DNA of 64,000 nt from Stieleria maiorica (GTDB lineage Bacteria > Planctomycetota > Planctomycetia > Pirellulales > Pirellulaceae): NCBI RefSeq assembly GCF_008035925.1, contig NZ_CP036264.1:333774-397773 (forward strand), in the 5' to 3' direction. Below are positions 53,127 to 60,218 of the stretch, in pieces; position 1 is the first letter of the stretch; each line of letters begins with the position of its first letter. A program made the translations under genes and the position numbers. The notes beneath the pieces were generated by a model. The model was not told where the DNA came from, did not search any database, and saw only the letters and a list, made by a program, of their open reading frames with translations.

Positions 53127-53882
53127 ATGTTAGTGATTTCGCGTCGACTCAACGAATCGGTTCAGTTCCCGAATCTGGGAATCACAGTCACCCTTCTCAA
53201 AAACACCGGGTCGCGGATCCGGCTCGGTATTGACGCCCCCTCGGAGGTGGAGATCCTTCGCAGCGAGCTGGCTGATGGTGATTCGCGGGCCTGTTACGAG
53301 GACTCCCATCGCGGTGCTTCGTCGAATCGTCATCTCAATTCCGCGTCCAACATCTTGCGGAAATTGCGGAGCACGGTCGAATCGATGCAGTGGGACGATT
53401 CGCGGGCGCTGCTGGCCGCGGCGTTTTGTGAATTGAGATCACTCGATGAGCAGGTCGAAGCGAAGCGACACGGGATGTGTTTGGAAACCCAACCGCCCCG
53501 TCGGGCACTGTTGGTCGATGACAATCGCAACGAAGCTCGGCTGCTGGCCAGTTACCTGCGGCTGAAGTCATTCGAGGTCGACGTCGCCTACGACGGTGCC
53601 GATGCAGTGGAGCATCTGGATCGTGGTGGAAAGCCCGACGTCGTGCTGCTGGACATGAACATGCCCAAGTACGACGGCAGGTGGACGGTCAACAAGCTGC
53701 GTAGCGATCCCCAGCATTGCGGCCTCAAAATCCTGGCCGTCAGCGGGATGGAGCCGGACGACTACGACGTCCCGATCGGTGAAGGCGGCGTCAATCGCTG
53801 GCTGCGAAAGCCGCTCAATCCCGAGGAATTGGTTCGCGAAATCGTCCAAAGCACCGCGCCGGACCCGTTGCTATCGGCCTGA
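53127..53882 (+). CDS. CsrA-receiver domain fusion protein
   Basis: The 251-residue product begins MLVISRRLNESVQFPNLGIT and continues RIRLGIDAPSEVEILRSEL. This is a CsrA/RsmA fold at about 1-50, with the N-terminal Arg6-Arg7 and the VxILRSE core (Arg45, equivalent to the RNA-contacting Arg44). A helical linker follows at about 65-120. A CheY-like receiver domain then spans about 124-245, with acidic pair Asp131-Asp132, phosphoacceptor Asp176 (DVVLLDMNMP), Ser206 and Lys228 (LRKPL). CsrA normally acts as a dimer on mRNA GGA sites, so this architecture could couple mRNA regulation to phosphorylation; that is an inference. AAGGAG upstream supports ATG 53127; the longer frame has no CsrA-like N terminus. 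A terminator-like stem-loop follows. Confidence 0.85.
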   Translation: MLVISRRLNESVQFPNLGITVTLLKNTGSRIRLGIDAPSEVEILRSELADGDSRACYEDSHRGASSNRHLNSASNILRKLRSTVESMQWDDSRALLAAAFCELRSLDEQVEAKRHGMCLETQPPRRALLVDDNRNEARLLASYLRLKSFEVDVAYDGADAVEHLDRGGKPDVVLLDMNMPKYDGRWTVNKLRSDPQHCGLKILAVSGMEPDDYDVPIGEGGVNRWLRKPLNPEELVREIVQSTAPDPLLSA

Positions 53883-54027
53883 TCCGAACGCGGCACACCG
53901 AGCTTTTCTTGCCGGGCTTTTCTTTGCCGGTCGCTTGCCGACCACTATTGGTGGGCGGGCTCTGCCGACGGCACTCGCGGGGATTGGGGCAAATTCACCG
54001 TGAGATGCCGCTGGTGGCCAGCAAAGA

Positions 54028-54087
54028 GCGGGGAGCAGGGGTCGGGGCAGAAGCATTGGGCTTCCCCCGGCTCCCCGCAATTTTTTT
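54028..54087 (+). terminator. Rho-independent terminator-like stem-loop
   Basis: GCGGGGAGC (54028-54036) pairs with GCTCCCCGC (54070-54078). Inner arms (GGGG with CCCC, GAAGC with GCTTC) extend the stem. AA followed by seven T residues (54081-54087) completes a classic intrinsic terminator. It lies 146 bases past the CsrA-REC stop. Confidence 0.6.
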
Positions 54088-54101
54088 CTTCGCCAGGCAC
54101 G

Positions 54102-54242
54102 CTTTCGATCACAAACCGAGCCGTAGGCGCTAGCCTCGGGCCTTACAGGTCTTTCGATCACAAACGGAGCCGTAGGCGCTAGCCTCGGGCCTTACAGGTC
54201 TCGAACGGCAATCCAAGACCCGCGGTTAGCGCCGTCGGCTCA
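54102..54242. repeat. Dispersed inverted-repeat element (copy 2, with a duplicated left arm)
   Basis: A 49-base unit starting ctttcgatcacaaac occurs at 54102-54150 and again at 54151-54199. The complementary right arm (ctcgaacggcaatccaagac, continuing to gccgtcggctca) follows at 54200-54242. The same element, with a single left arm, is at 33944-34070. Confidence 0.8.
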
Positions 54243-54360
54243 TAGAGTAGGTGGCATCCGGCTGGCGCCAAACGACTGATCTCAAAAGGGTTTAGCGGAC
54301 CTGAAAACGCCAAAATCCCACGGATGAAAACGCGAACGAATCGAACGGAATTGCGTCGCC

Positions 54361-54445
54361 CGGGCTCCGCCTCCGGCTGCAAACGGCCGCGTCTGGCGGG
54401 AGCCACACCTGCAGTGCGTTCCCAGGCGGAGCCTTTGGAACGAGG
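54361..54445. repeat. Dispersed GGCTCCGCC/GGCGGAGCC repeat (copy 2)
   Basis: It matches the element at 7171-7252: GGCTCCGCCTC, GGGAGCCACACC, GTGCGTTCC, GGCGGAGCC and GGAACGAGG occur in the same order. Confidence 0.7.
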
Positions 54446-54592
54446 TCTTTTATCGATTGCTGCCGCAGTCGCACCATCGAGGGGGATCCGGGGAACTCGA
54501 CAGACGTCACCTGCGCGGCGACCGTCCAGATCGGTACACTGACGCGGGGTGATAGCCGAATCGGACGCTTGCAGCACCGATCGATTTTTCCG

Positions 54593-54640
54593 GCGGATGT
54601 GCGGATGTGCGGATGTGCGGATGTGCGGATGTGCGGATGT
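54593..54640. repeat. 8-bp tandem array, six copies of gcggatgt
   Basis: Six perfect, contiguous copies of gcggatgt are followed by the unrelated agcgggcagc. An 8-base period is not a multiple of three, so copy-number change would alter any frame reading across it. Confidence 0.9.
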
Positions 54641-54723
54641 AGCGGGCAGCCGAAGGCGGCGGGCGAATCGCGTCAGCGCGCCGTGGCCGGTCTGGCGGTG
54701 ATGCTGATCGAGGCATCGGCACG

Positions 54724-54760
54724 TTTTTCTGCCAGCAATTCACTTTTTCTGCCAGCAATT
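54724..54760. repeat. 17-bp direct repeat, 20-bp period, upstream of the ethylene-receptor-like kinase
   Basis: tttttctgccagcaatt occurs at 54724-54740 and 54744-54760, separated by cac. The second copy ends 12 bases before the start ATG at 54773. The spacing of about two helical turns is what a repeated protein-binding site would show. Confidence 0.8.
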
Positions 54761-54772
54761 TGGGGGCTTTGG

Positions 54773-56341
54773 ATGAACAAGTTAGCGGGCGGCATTGCGC
54801 TGGGCGTTGTCGGCGCCGGACTTGCGCTCGCGTTCTCTGGCGATGTCTCGTTGGTCTGGGACACCGCCGACTACCCGCCCCGCTGGCATTGCGGCCGCTG
54901 GACGCCGCTGATGGGATGGTTGCACATCATCAGCGACATCGCCACCTGGGTCGCCTACGTGGCGATCCCCATCATGCTGGTGTATTTCGCCCGCTCGCAA
55001 CCGGAAATTCCCTTCCGCAACCTGTTCTGGTTGTTCAGCGTGTTCATCCTGTTCTGCGGATCGACGCACCTGATGGAAGCGATCATTTTTTGGTGGCCGG
55101 CCTACCGATTGCTGGGAATCCTGAAACTCGGGACCGGGATCGTTTCGATCGCGACGGCAGTCGTTTTGAGTTGGACGATTCCCAAGATGCTGCAATTGCA
55201 AAGCCCGCAGCAGTTGGAAAACAAAGTCGCCCAGCGGACCGCCGAGTTGGAACTGACCCGGCTCCAACTGCAGCGGGTGATCGACCAGAGCCGCAATTTC
55301 CTCGGAATTTTGGATCTGGACGGAACGCTGTTGGAAACCAATCAAGCATCGCTCCGAGCGACCGGCGTCCGCAAGGAAGACGTCCTGAATCGGCCGTTCT
55401 GGGAAACCGGCTGGTGGAAAGATTTTTCGTCGATGAAGCCGACTCTGGAAAGTGCGATCGCCGATGCCCGCAACGGGCAAGGCACCCGATTCGAACTGAG
55501 ACGCCAGGCGGCCGACGGAGCGGCGATCATGGTCGACTGTTCGCTCCAGCCGATGCCGGGAACCGACGGACAAGTCGCCTGGATCCTGTCCGAGGGAATC
55601 GACATCACCGACCAGCGGATGCGTGAAGACGAATTGAAACATCTCAACACGGAACTTTCCAAGAGCAATCGCGAATTAGAGCAATTCGCCTACGTGGCAT
55701 CGCATGACCTGAAGGAGCCGTTGCGCAAGATCTCTTCCTTTGCCCAGTTGCTGCAAAACGAATACGGGACGAAGCTTTCCGCAGAAGCCACCGAGTACAT
55801 TGAATTTATCGTCAGTAGTGCCGACCGCTTGATGACGTTGATCAGCGATTTGTTGTCGATTTCGCGGATCAGTTCGCAAGGCAAAGAGCTCGCACCGGTC
55901 GACGCCAACGCGGCGGTGGCCGAAGCGATCAGCAATTTGCAACTGGCGATCGAAGAATCCGGTGCGGAGATCAGCGTCGAGCCCTTCCCGACGCTGATCG
56001 CCGATCCCAACCAGCTGACCCTGCTATTTCAAAACTTGATCGAAAATGCGATCAAGTACCAAGGGCAGAATTCTCCGCAGATTCGCGTCGGCGGCCGGCA
56101 AATCGGCCCCCAATACGAATGTTTCGTCACAGACAACGGGATCGGGATCGAAGAGAAATACGCCGACCGGATTTTCGAAATCTTCAAACGGTTACACAGC
56201 CGCGACGAGTATCCTGGCACGGGTGTCGGGCTGGCGATCTGCAAAAAGATCGTGCAACGCATGGGCGGAAGGATTTGGTTGGAATCGAAACTCGGCCAAG
56301 GCAGCACGTTTTACTTTACCATCAACAGGCAAACGATATGA
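54773..56341 (+). CDS. Ethylene-receptor-like hybrid membrane sensor: ethylene-binding TM domain, PAS, histidine kinase
   Basis: The product has 522 residues. After a first hydrophobic segment (about 1-22), the region 48-145 reproduces the plant/cyanobacterial ethylene-binding domain. Asp55, Tyr62, Ile65-Pro66, Ile92, Cys95 and His99 have exactly the spacing of ETR1 Asp25, Tyr32, Ile35-Pro36, Ile62, Cys65 and His69 (SDIATWVAYVAIP, FILFCGSTHL). In ETR1, Cys65 and His69 hold Cu(I). A PAS domain (about 165-285) and a HisKA/HATPase kinase (about 301-522; His311 in YVASHDLKEPLR, N box NLIENAIKYQ, DNGIGI, GTGVGLAICKKI) follow. Ethylene binding is inferred. The stop overlaps the response-regulator ATG, so the pair is coupled. 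ATG 54773 follows GGGGG at 54762-54766. Confidence 0.88.
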   Translation: MNKLAGGIALGVVGAGLALAFSGDVSLVWDTADYPPRWHCGRWTPLMGWLHIISDIATWVAYVAIPIMLVYFARSQPEIPFRNLFWLFSVFILFCGSTHLMEAIIFWWPAYRLLGILKLGTGIVSIATAVVLSWTIPKMLQLQSPQQLENKVAQRTAELELTRLQLQRVIDQSRNFLGILDLDGTLLETNQASLRATGVRKEDVLNRPFWETGWWKDFSSMKPTLESAIADARNGQGTRFELRRQAADGAAIMVDCSLQPMPGTDGQVAWILSEGIDITDQRMREDELKHLNTELSKSNRELEQFAYVASHDLKEPLRKISSFAQLLQNEYGTKLSAEATEYIEFIVSSADRLMTLISDLLSISRISSQGKELAPVDANAAVAEAISNLQLAIEESGAEISVEPFPTLIADPNQLTLLFQNLIENAIKYQGQNSPQIRVGGRQIGPQYECFVTDNGIGIEEKYADRIFEIFKRLHSRDEYPGTGVGLAICKKIVQRMGGRIWLESKLGQGSTFYFTINRQTI

Positions 56342-56790
56342 TCGACATCGGCCCTCCTCCGCGGTTGATCGACATCTTGCTGATCGACGACGACCCCGGC
56401 GATATCCTGCTGACCAAAAAAGCGCTCACCGGCAGCAAGCTCTACAACACGCTGAACGTCGCCGCCGACGGGGTGGAAGCCCTGGAATACCTGCGCAGCG
56501 CCGAAGAAAGCGAACGCAAACAGTTGCCCGATCTGATCCTGTTGGACCTGAACATGCCGCGGATGGACGGCCGCGAATTCCTTCGCGAGGTCAAACAGGT
56601 CCCGGCCTGGAAACGCATCCCCGTCGTGGTGCTGACCACGTCGGATGCCGAGAAAGACATCCTCAAATCGTATGACCTGCACGCCAGTTGCTACATTACC
56701 AAACCGATCGGGCTGGACCAGTTTCAGGAGGTCGTCAATTCCATCAAGGGTTTTTGGTTGGCGATCGTCAAGTATCCGCCAAAGTCGTAG
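56338..56790 (+). CDS. Single-domain CheY/Rcp1-like response regulator
   Basis: The 150-residue product is one receiver domain: acidic cluster Asp17-Asp18-Asp19 (LLIDDDPGD), phosphoacceptor Asp70 (LILLDLNMPRMDG), Thr100 (VVVLTTSDAEKD) and Lys122 (YITKPIGLDQF). It has no output domain, so it acts by protein contact or phosphotransfer. The LNMPRMDG and ITKPIGLDQF signature resembles the Rcp1-type regulators that follow phytochrome and other hybrid-free kinases. Its ATG lies in the ATGA overlap with the upstream kinase, making it the obvious cognate partner. Coding starts at 56338; an earlier frame is not plausible. Confidence 0.92.
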   Translation: MIDIGPPPRLIDILLIDDDPGDILLTKKALTGSKLYNTLNVAADGVEALEYLRSAEESERKQLPDLILLDLNMPRMDGREFLREVKQVPAWKRIPVVVLTTSDAEKDILKSYDLHASCYITKPIGLDQFQEVVNSIKGFWLAIVKYPPKS

Positions 56791-56835
56791 CAGCACAGTC
56801 AGACGATTGTTTTCGATCACGATGATAACGAATAG

Positions 56836-59800
56836 GTGACCGACGTGGACACGAACGAGCCGCAATCGCCCCCGAAGACGACCAATAATTTTGACTTTTA
56901 CGTGGTCGGAATCGGAGCCTCGGCGGGGGGACTGGAGGCGCTGGAACATTTTTTCGACAACGTCCCGGCCGAATCCGGCATGGCGTTCGTCGTCGTGCAG
57001 CACCTTTCGCCGGACTTTAAGAGTCTGATGGACGAATTGCTGGCCCGGCACACGTCGATCCCGATCTTTCGCGTGGAAGACGCGACGCGGGTCAAGCCGA
57101 ACGCCATCTACCTGATTCCGCCAAAGAAGAACATGACGCTGTCCGGCGGAAAGCTGATGCTGACCGAGCAGGATGCTTCCGGCGGGCTCAATTTGCCGAT
57201 CGACGTGTTTTTCCGTTCGCTGGCTCAGAACGCCGGCGAGCGTGCCATCGCCGTGGTCCTCTCGGGGACCGGCAGCGACGGGTCACGCGGGGTGCGTGAC
57301 GTGCACGATGCCGGCGGCCTGGTCGTCGTCCAAGACATCGACACGGCGGGGTTTGACGGCATGCCACGCAGCGCCATCGCCACGGGCATCGCCGATGTGG
57401 TCACCTCCGCTCGCGAAATGGGCGGGCTGATCTCCTCCTACGCCAATGATCCACAGCAATTCACCAAACAGGTCCACGAACAGGAGCGCATCGCCCTGCC
57501 CGGGACCGAATTGCAAGTCATTTTCCGACTGTTTCGAAAACGATTCGGAATCGACTTCACCCTGTATCGGGCCAACACCATCAATCGGCGGATCGAACGC
57601 CGGATGAAGATGACGCGCTGCGTCAACCTGGCCGACTACGTGCAGATTCTCGAATCGGACGTCAACGAACTCGATGCGCTGTATCGAGACCTGCTCGTCG
57701 AAGTCACCCAATTCTTTCGCGACCCGCGTGCGTTCGAGCGACTGCGTGCCGACGTCATCCCGCCGATCGTCTCCGCCGCCAAAGAACCGCACGACGAAAT
57801 CCGCGTCTGGGTGCCCGGCTGCGCCACCGGGGAGGAGGCATATTCGATCGCGATCTTGCTGGATGATTGTCTGGCCGATGCCAAAAAACGCTGCCCGGTC
57901 AAGGTGTTCGCGACCGACGTGCACAGCAATTCGCTCGAAATCGCCGCCGCCGGGATTTATTCCAGCGAGGCGCTCAGCAACGTTCCCAGCGAATTGCGGG
58001 CCCGATATTTCACCCGGCACGGCAACACCTACCAGGTCTCGCGCGAACTGCGCAAGACCGTGATCTTCGCCCCCCACGACATCACCAAGGACCCGCCGTT
58101 CACGAAGATCGATCTGCTGTCCTGCCGCAACGTGCTGATCTACCTGGAATCGGAGGTCCAGAAGCGCGTCCTGGCATTGTTTCATTTCGGCATGAAGGTC
58201 GGCGGCGTGATGGTCCTGGGGCCCAGCGAAACCGTGGCCGAGTTGTCGCGAGAATTCGACACACTCGACCAGCACTGGCGGATCTTCCGGAAACTCCGCG
58301 ACGTGCGACTGCCGGAATCCAAAACGATGCCGCTCTCTCCAGCACTGACCAGCATCATCCGCGAAAAACCGCGCTTCGGGGGCATCGCCCGGATCGAGGA
58401 CGGCTTGGAATCCTCGGTCACCGACGACTTGCTGGAACGCTATGTGCCGCCCAGTTTGTTGGTCAATGAACATTACGAACTGATGCACTCTTTCGGAGAC
58501 GCCCGCCGGATACTGACCCAGCCCAAGGGCGTCCCGACCCTGGAAGTGCTGAAGATGGTCGAGGGTGAATTGCGGATGGCACTCAGTGCCGCTCTGCACC
58601 GCGCGACGCGGGAAAAGGAACGCGTCGTGATTCAGGGCATTCGGCAGGACGAGGACGGCCAACGCCGCACGATGCAAATCGCCGTCGAACCCTACAACAA
58701 ACGCAATCACAGCCTGTACCTGGTCTGCATCGAAGAAATCAAGGAGCCCGACACGCCTCGCGAACCGGCTGCCGAAGTCTTCGACGCCAGCGATCAGGCC
58801 GCCCAGCGAATCGTCGACTTGGAACGCGAGTTGGAATTCACCAAAGAATCGCTGCAGTCGGCCGTTGAAGAACTGGAAAGCAGCAACGAAGAACTGCAGT
58901 CGACCAATGAAGAATTGGTCGCCAGCAACGAAGAACTGCAAAGCACCAACGAAGAACTGCACAGCGTCAACGAGGAACTTTACACCGTCAACGCGGAGCA
59001 CCAGCACAAGATCGAAGAATTGATGCAGCTGACCTCCGACATGGACAACCTGCTGTTGAGCACGGAGATCGGGACGATTTTCCTGGACACCCAGTTGCGG
59101 ATCCGGAAATTCACGCCCGCGATCACCGCGGCCTTCAACATCATGGAGCAGGACATCGGCCGGCCGATCGACCAATTCGCCTACAACCTGGACAACTCCG
59201 AGTTGCTGCACGACGCCCATCGCGTGCTCGATTCTGATGCCGCGTTTGAACGGAAGGTCTCGGCCCGCGACGGCACCAGTTACCTGCAACGCATCCAGCC
59301 CTATCGCAGCAGCAACGGCGAAACCAGCGGGGTCGTGATCACGTTCACCGACATTTCTTCGGTCGTACATGCCGAACTGGAACGCAAGCAGCGGACGCAC
59401 TTCGAAAAAATCAGCGGCGACCTCCAGGATTTCGCCTACAGCGTCTCCCACGACCTGAAAGCGCCCATCCGACAGGTGTACGAGTTCTCGCGAAGCCTGC
59501 ACGAGTCGTTGACGTCCAAGATCCCCGAGGCGTCTGCCGAAGAGTTGCAGATGCTCACCCGCGGGGCCGAACGGCTGAACGAATTGCTCAATTGCCTGCT
59601 GGAATACTCACGCGTCAACACCCGCGGCGCGAGCCCCAAGCCGACCGACCTGGGAGAACTGGTCGACGAGCTGACCGACCGGCTCGCCGAGCAACTGCAG
59701 CACTCCGACGCGATCATCTCCCGCGGCATCCTGCCGCTGTTGGCGGTCGACCCGGCTCAGTTCAGGGCGTTGTTCGAACATCTGATCGACAACGCGATCA

Positions 59801-60120
59801 AGTTCAGCGAATCACCGCCACGGATCGAGATCAACGCCGAGGCCGACGGGGACGATGTAGTGATCTCGGTCAGCGACAACGGCATCGGGATCAAGCCGCA
59901 CCATATCGATGAAATCTTCGTCGTGTTCCGTCGCTTCGTCACCCGTCGTGACATCCCCGGCAACGGCCTGGGATTGGCCCTGTGCAAGCGGATCGTCGAA
60001 CGCCATCGCGGCACCATTTGGGTGGAGTCGGAGCCGGGGCAAGGATCCACGTTCTTCATCCGATTGCCGGACGTCGAAGAGGTGATCAACAATGCGACCA
60101 ACAAGTCTTCATCGGGCTAG
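56836..60120 (+). CDS. CheB-CheR-coiled coil-PAS-histidine kinase fusion (1)
   Basis: The product has 1094 residues from GTG 56836. CheB methylesterase (about 20-200) has its triad Ser29 (GIGASAGG), His56 (VVQHLSPD) and Asp148 (GTGSDGSRG), but no N-terminal receiver. CheR methyltransferase (about 215-490) shows VWVPGCATGEEAYSIAILL and TKIDLLSCRNVLIYLE. A repetitive coiled coil follows (about 660-735: EELESSNEELQSTNEELVAS), then a PAS domain (about 740-845) and a HisKA/HATPase kinase with His872 (AYSVSHDLKAPIR), ending near 1090. Such fusions couple chemotaxis-type methylation machinery to kinase output in non-motile contexts. No receptors or CheA/CheW genes are adjacent. It starts 45 bases after the regulator. 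Confidence 0.9.
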   Translation: MTDVDTNEPQSPPKTTNNFDFYVVGIGASAGGLEALEHFFDNVPAESGMAFVVVQHLSPDFKSLMDELLARHTSIPIFRVEDATRVKPNAIYLIPPKKNMTLSGGKLMLTEQDASGGLNLPIDVFFRSLAQNAGERAIAVVLSGTGSDGSRGVRDVHDAGGLVVVQDIDTAGFDGMPRSAIATGIADVVTSAREMGGLISSYANDPQQFTKQVHEQERIALPGTELQVIFRLFRKRFGIDFTLYRANTINRRIERRMKMTRCVNLADYVQILESDVNELDALYRDLLVEVTQFFRDPRAFERLRADVIPPIVSAAKEPHDEIRVWVPGCATGEEAYSIAILLDDCLADAKKRCPVKVFATDVHSNSLEIAAAGIYSSEALSNVPSELRARYFTRHGNTYQVSRELRKTVIFAPHDITKDPPFTKIDLLSCRNVLIYLESEVQKRVLALFHFGMKVGGVMVLGPSETVAELSREFDTLDQHWRIFRKLRDVRLPESKTMPLSPALTSIIREKPRFGGIARIEDGLESSVTDDLLERYVPPSLLVNEHYELMHSFGDARRILTQPKGVPTLEVLKMVEGELRMALSAALHRATREKERVVIQGIRQDEDGQRRTMQIAVEPYNKRNHSLYLVCIEEIKEPDTPREPAAEVFDASDQAAQRIVDLERELEFTKESLQSAVEELESSNEELQSTNEELVASNEELQSTNEELHSVNEELYTVNAEHQHKIEELMQLTSDMDNLLLSTEIGTIFLDTQLRIRKFTPAITAAFNIMEQDIGRPIDQFAYNLDNSELLHDAHRVLDSDAAFERKVSARDGTSYLQRIQPYRSSNGETSGVVITFTDISSVVHAELERKQRTHFEKISGDLQDFAYSVSHDLKAPIRQVYEFSRSLHESLTSKIPEASAEELQMLTRGAERLNELLNCLLEYSRVNTRGASPKPTDLGELVDELTDRLAEQLQHSDAIISRGILPLLAVDPAQFRALFEHLIDNAIKFSESPPRIEINAEADGDDVVISVSDNGIGIKPHHIDEIFVVFRRFVTRRDIPGNGLGLALCKRIVERHRGTIWVESEPGQGSTFFIRLPDVEEVINNATNKSSSG

Positions 60121-60218
60121 ATTTAAACCACCAACTGGAGTTTCGCATGTATTACGATGGACCGCAACGAGCTTTGATCGTAGGGGCAGGTTAAGGCAAT
60201 GAATTTTGGGGGCGACCA

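Larger units (their letters stand above)
53883..54772. other. 890-base repeat-rich intergenic region
   Basis: No believable gene lies here. It holds, in order, a stem-loop with T tract, a duplicated dispersed repeat, a GGCTCCGCC-type repeat, a six-copy 8-bp tandem array and a 17-bp direct repeat, each listed separately. Frames crossing it (for example minus strand 54179-54577) contain repeat-derived peptides and are rejected. Confidence 0.7.

Noticed and set aside
54179..54577. 132-codon minus-strand frame
   Set aside because: Its C-terminal peptide is the translation of a dispersed repeat, and no domain or ribosome-binding site supports it.
57283..59502. 739-codon minus-strand frame over the CheB-CheR gene
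   Set aside because: Antisense shadow; the plus strand contains all catalytic motifs.
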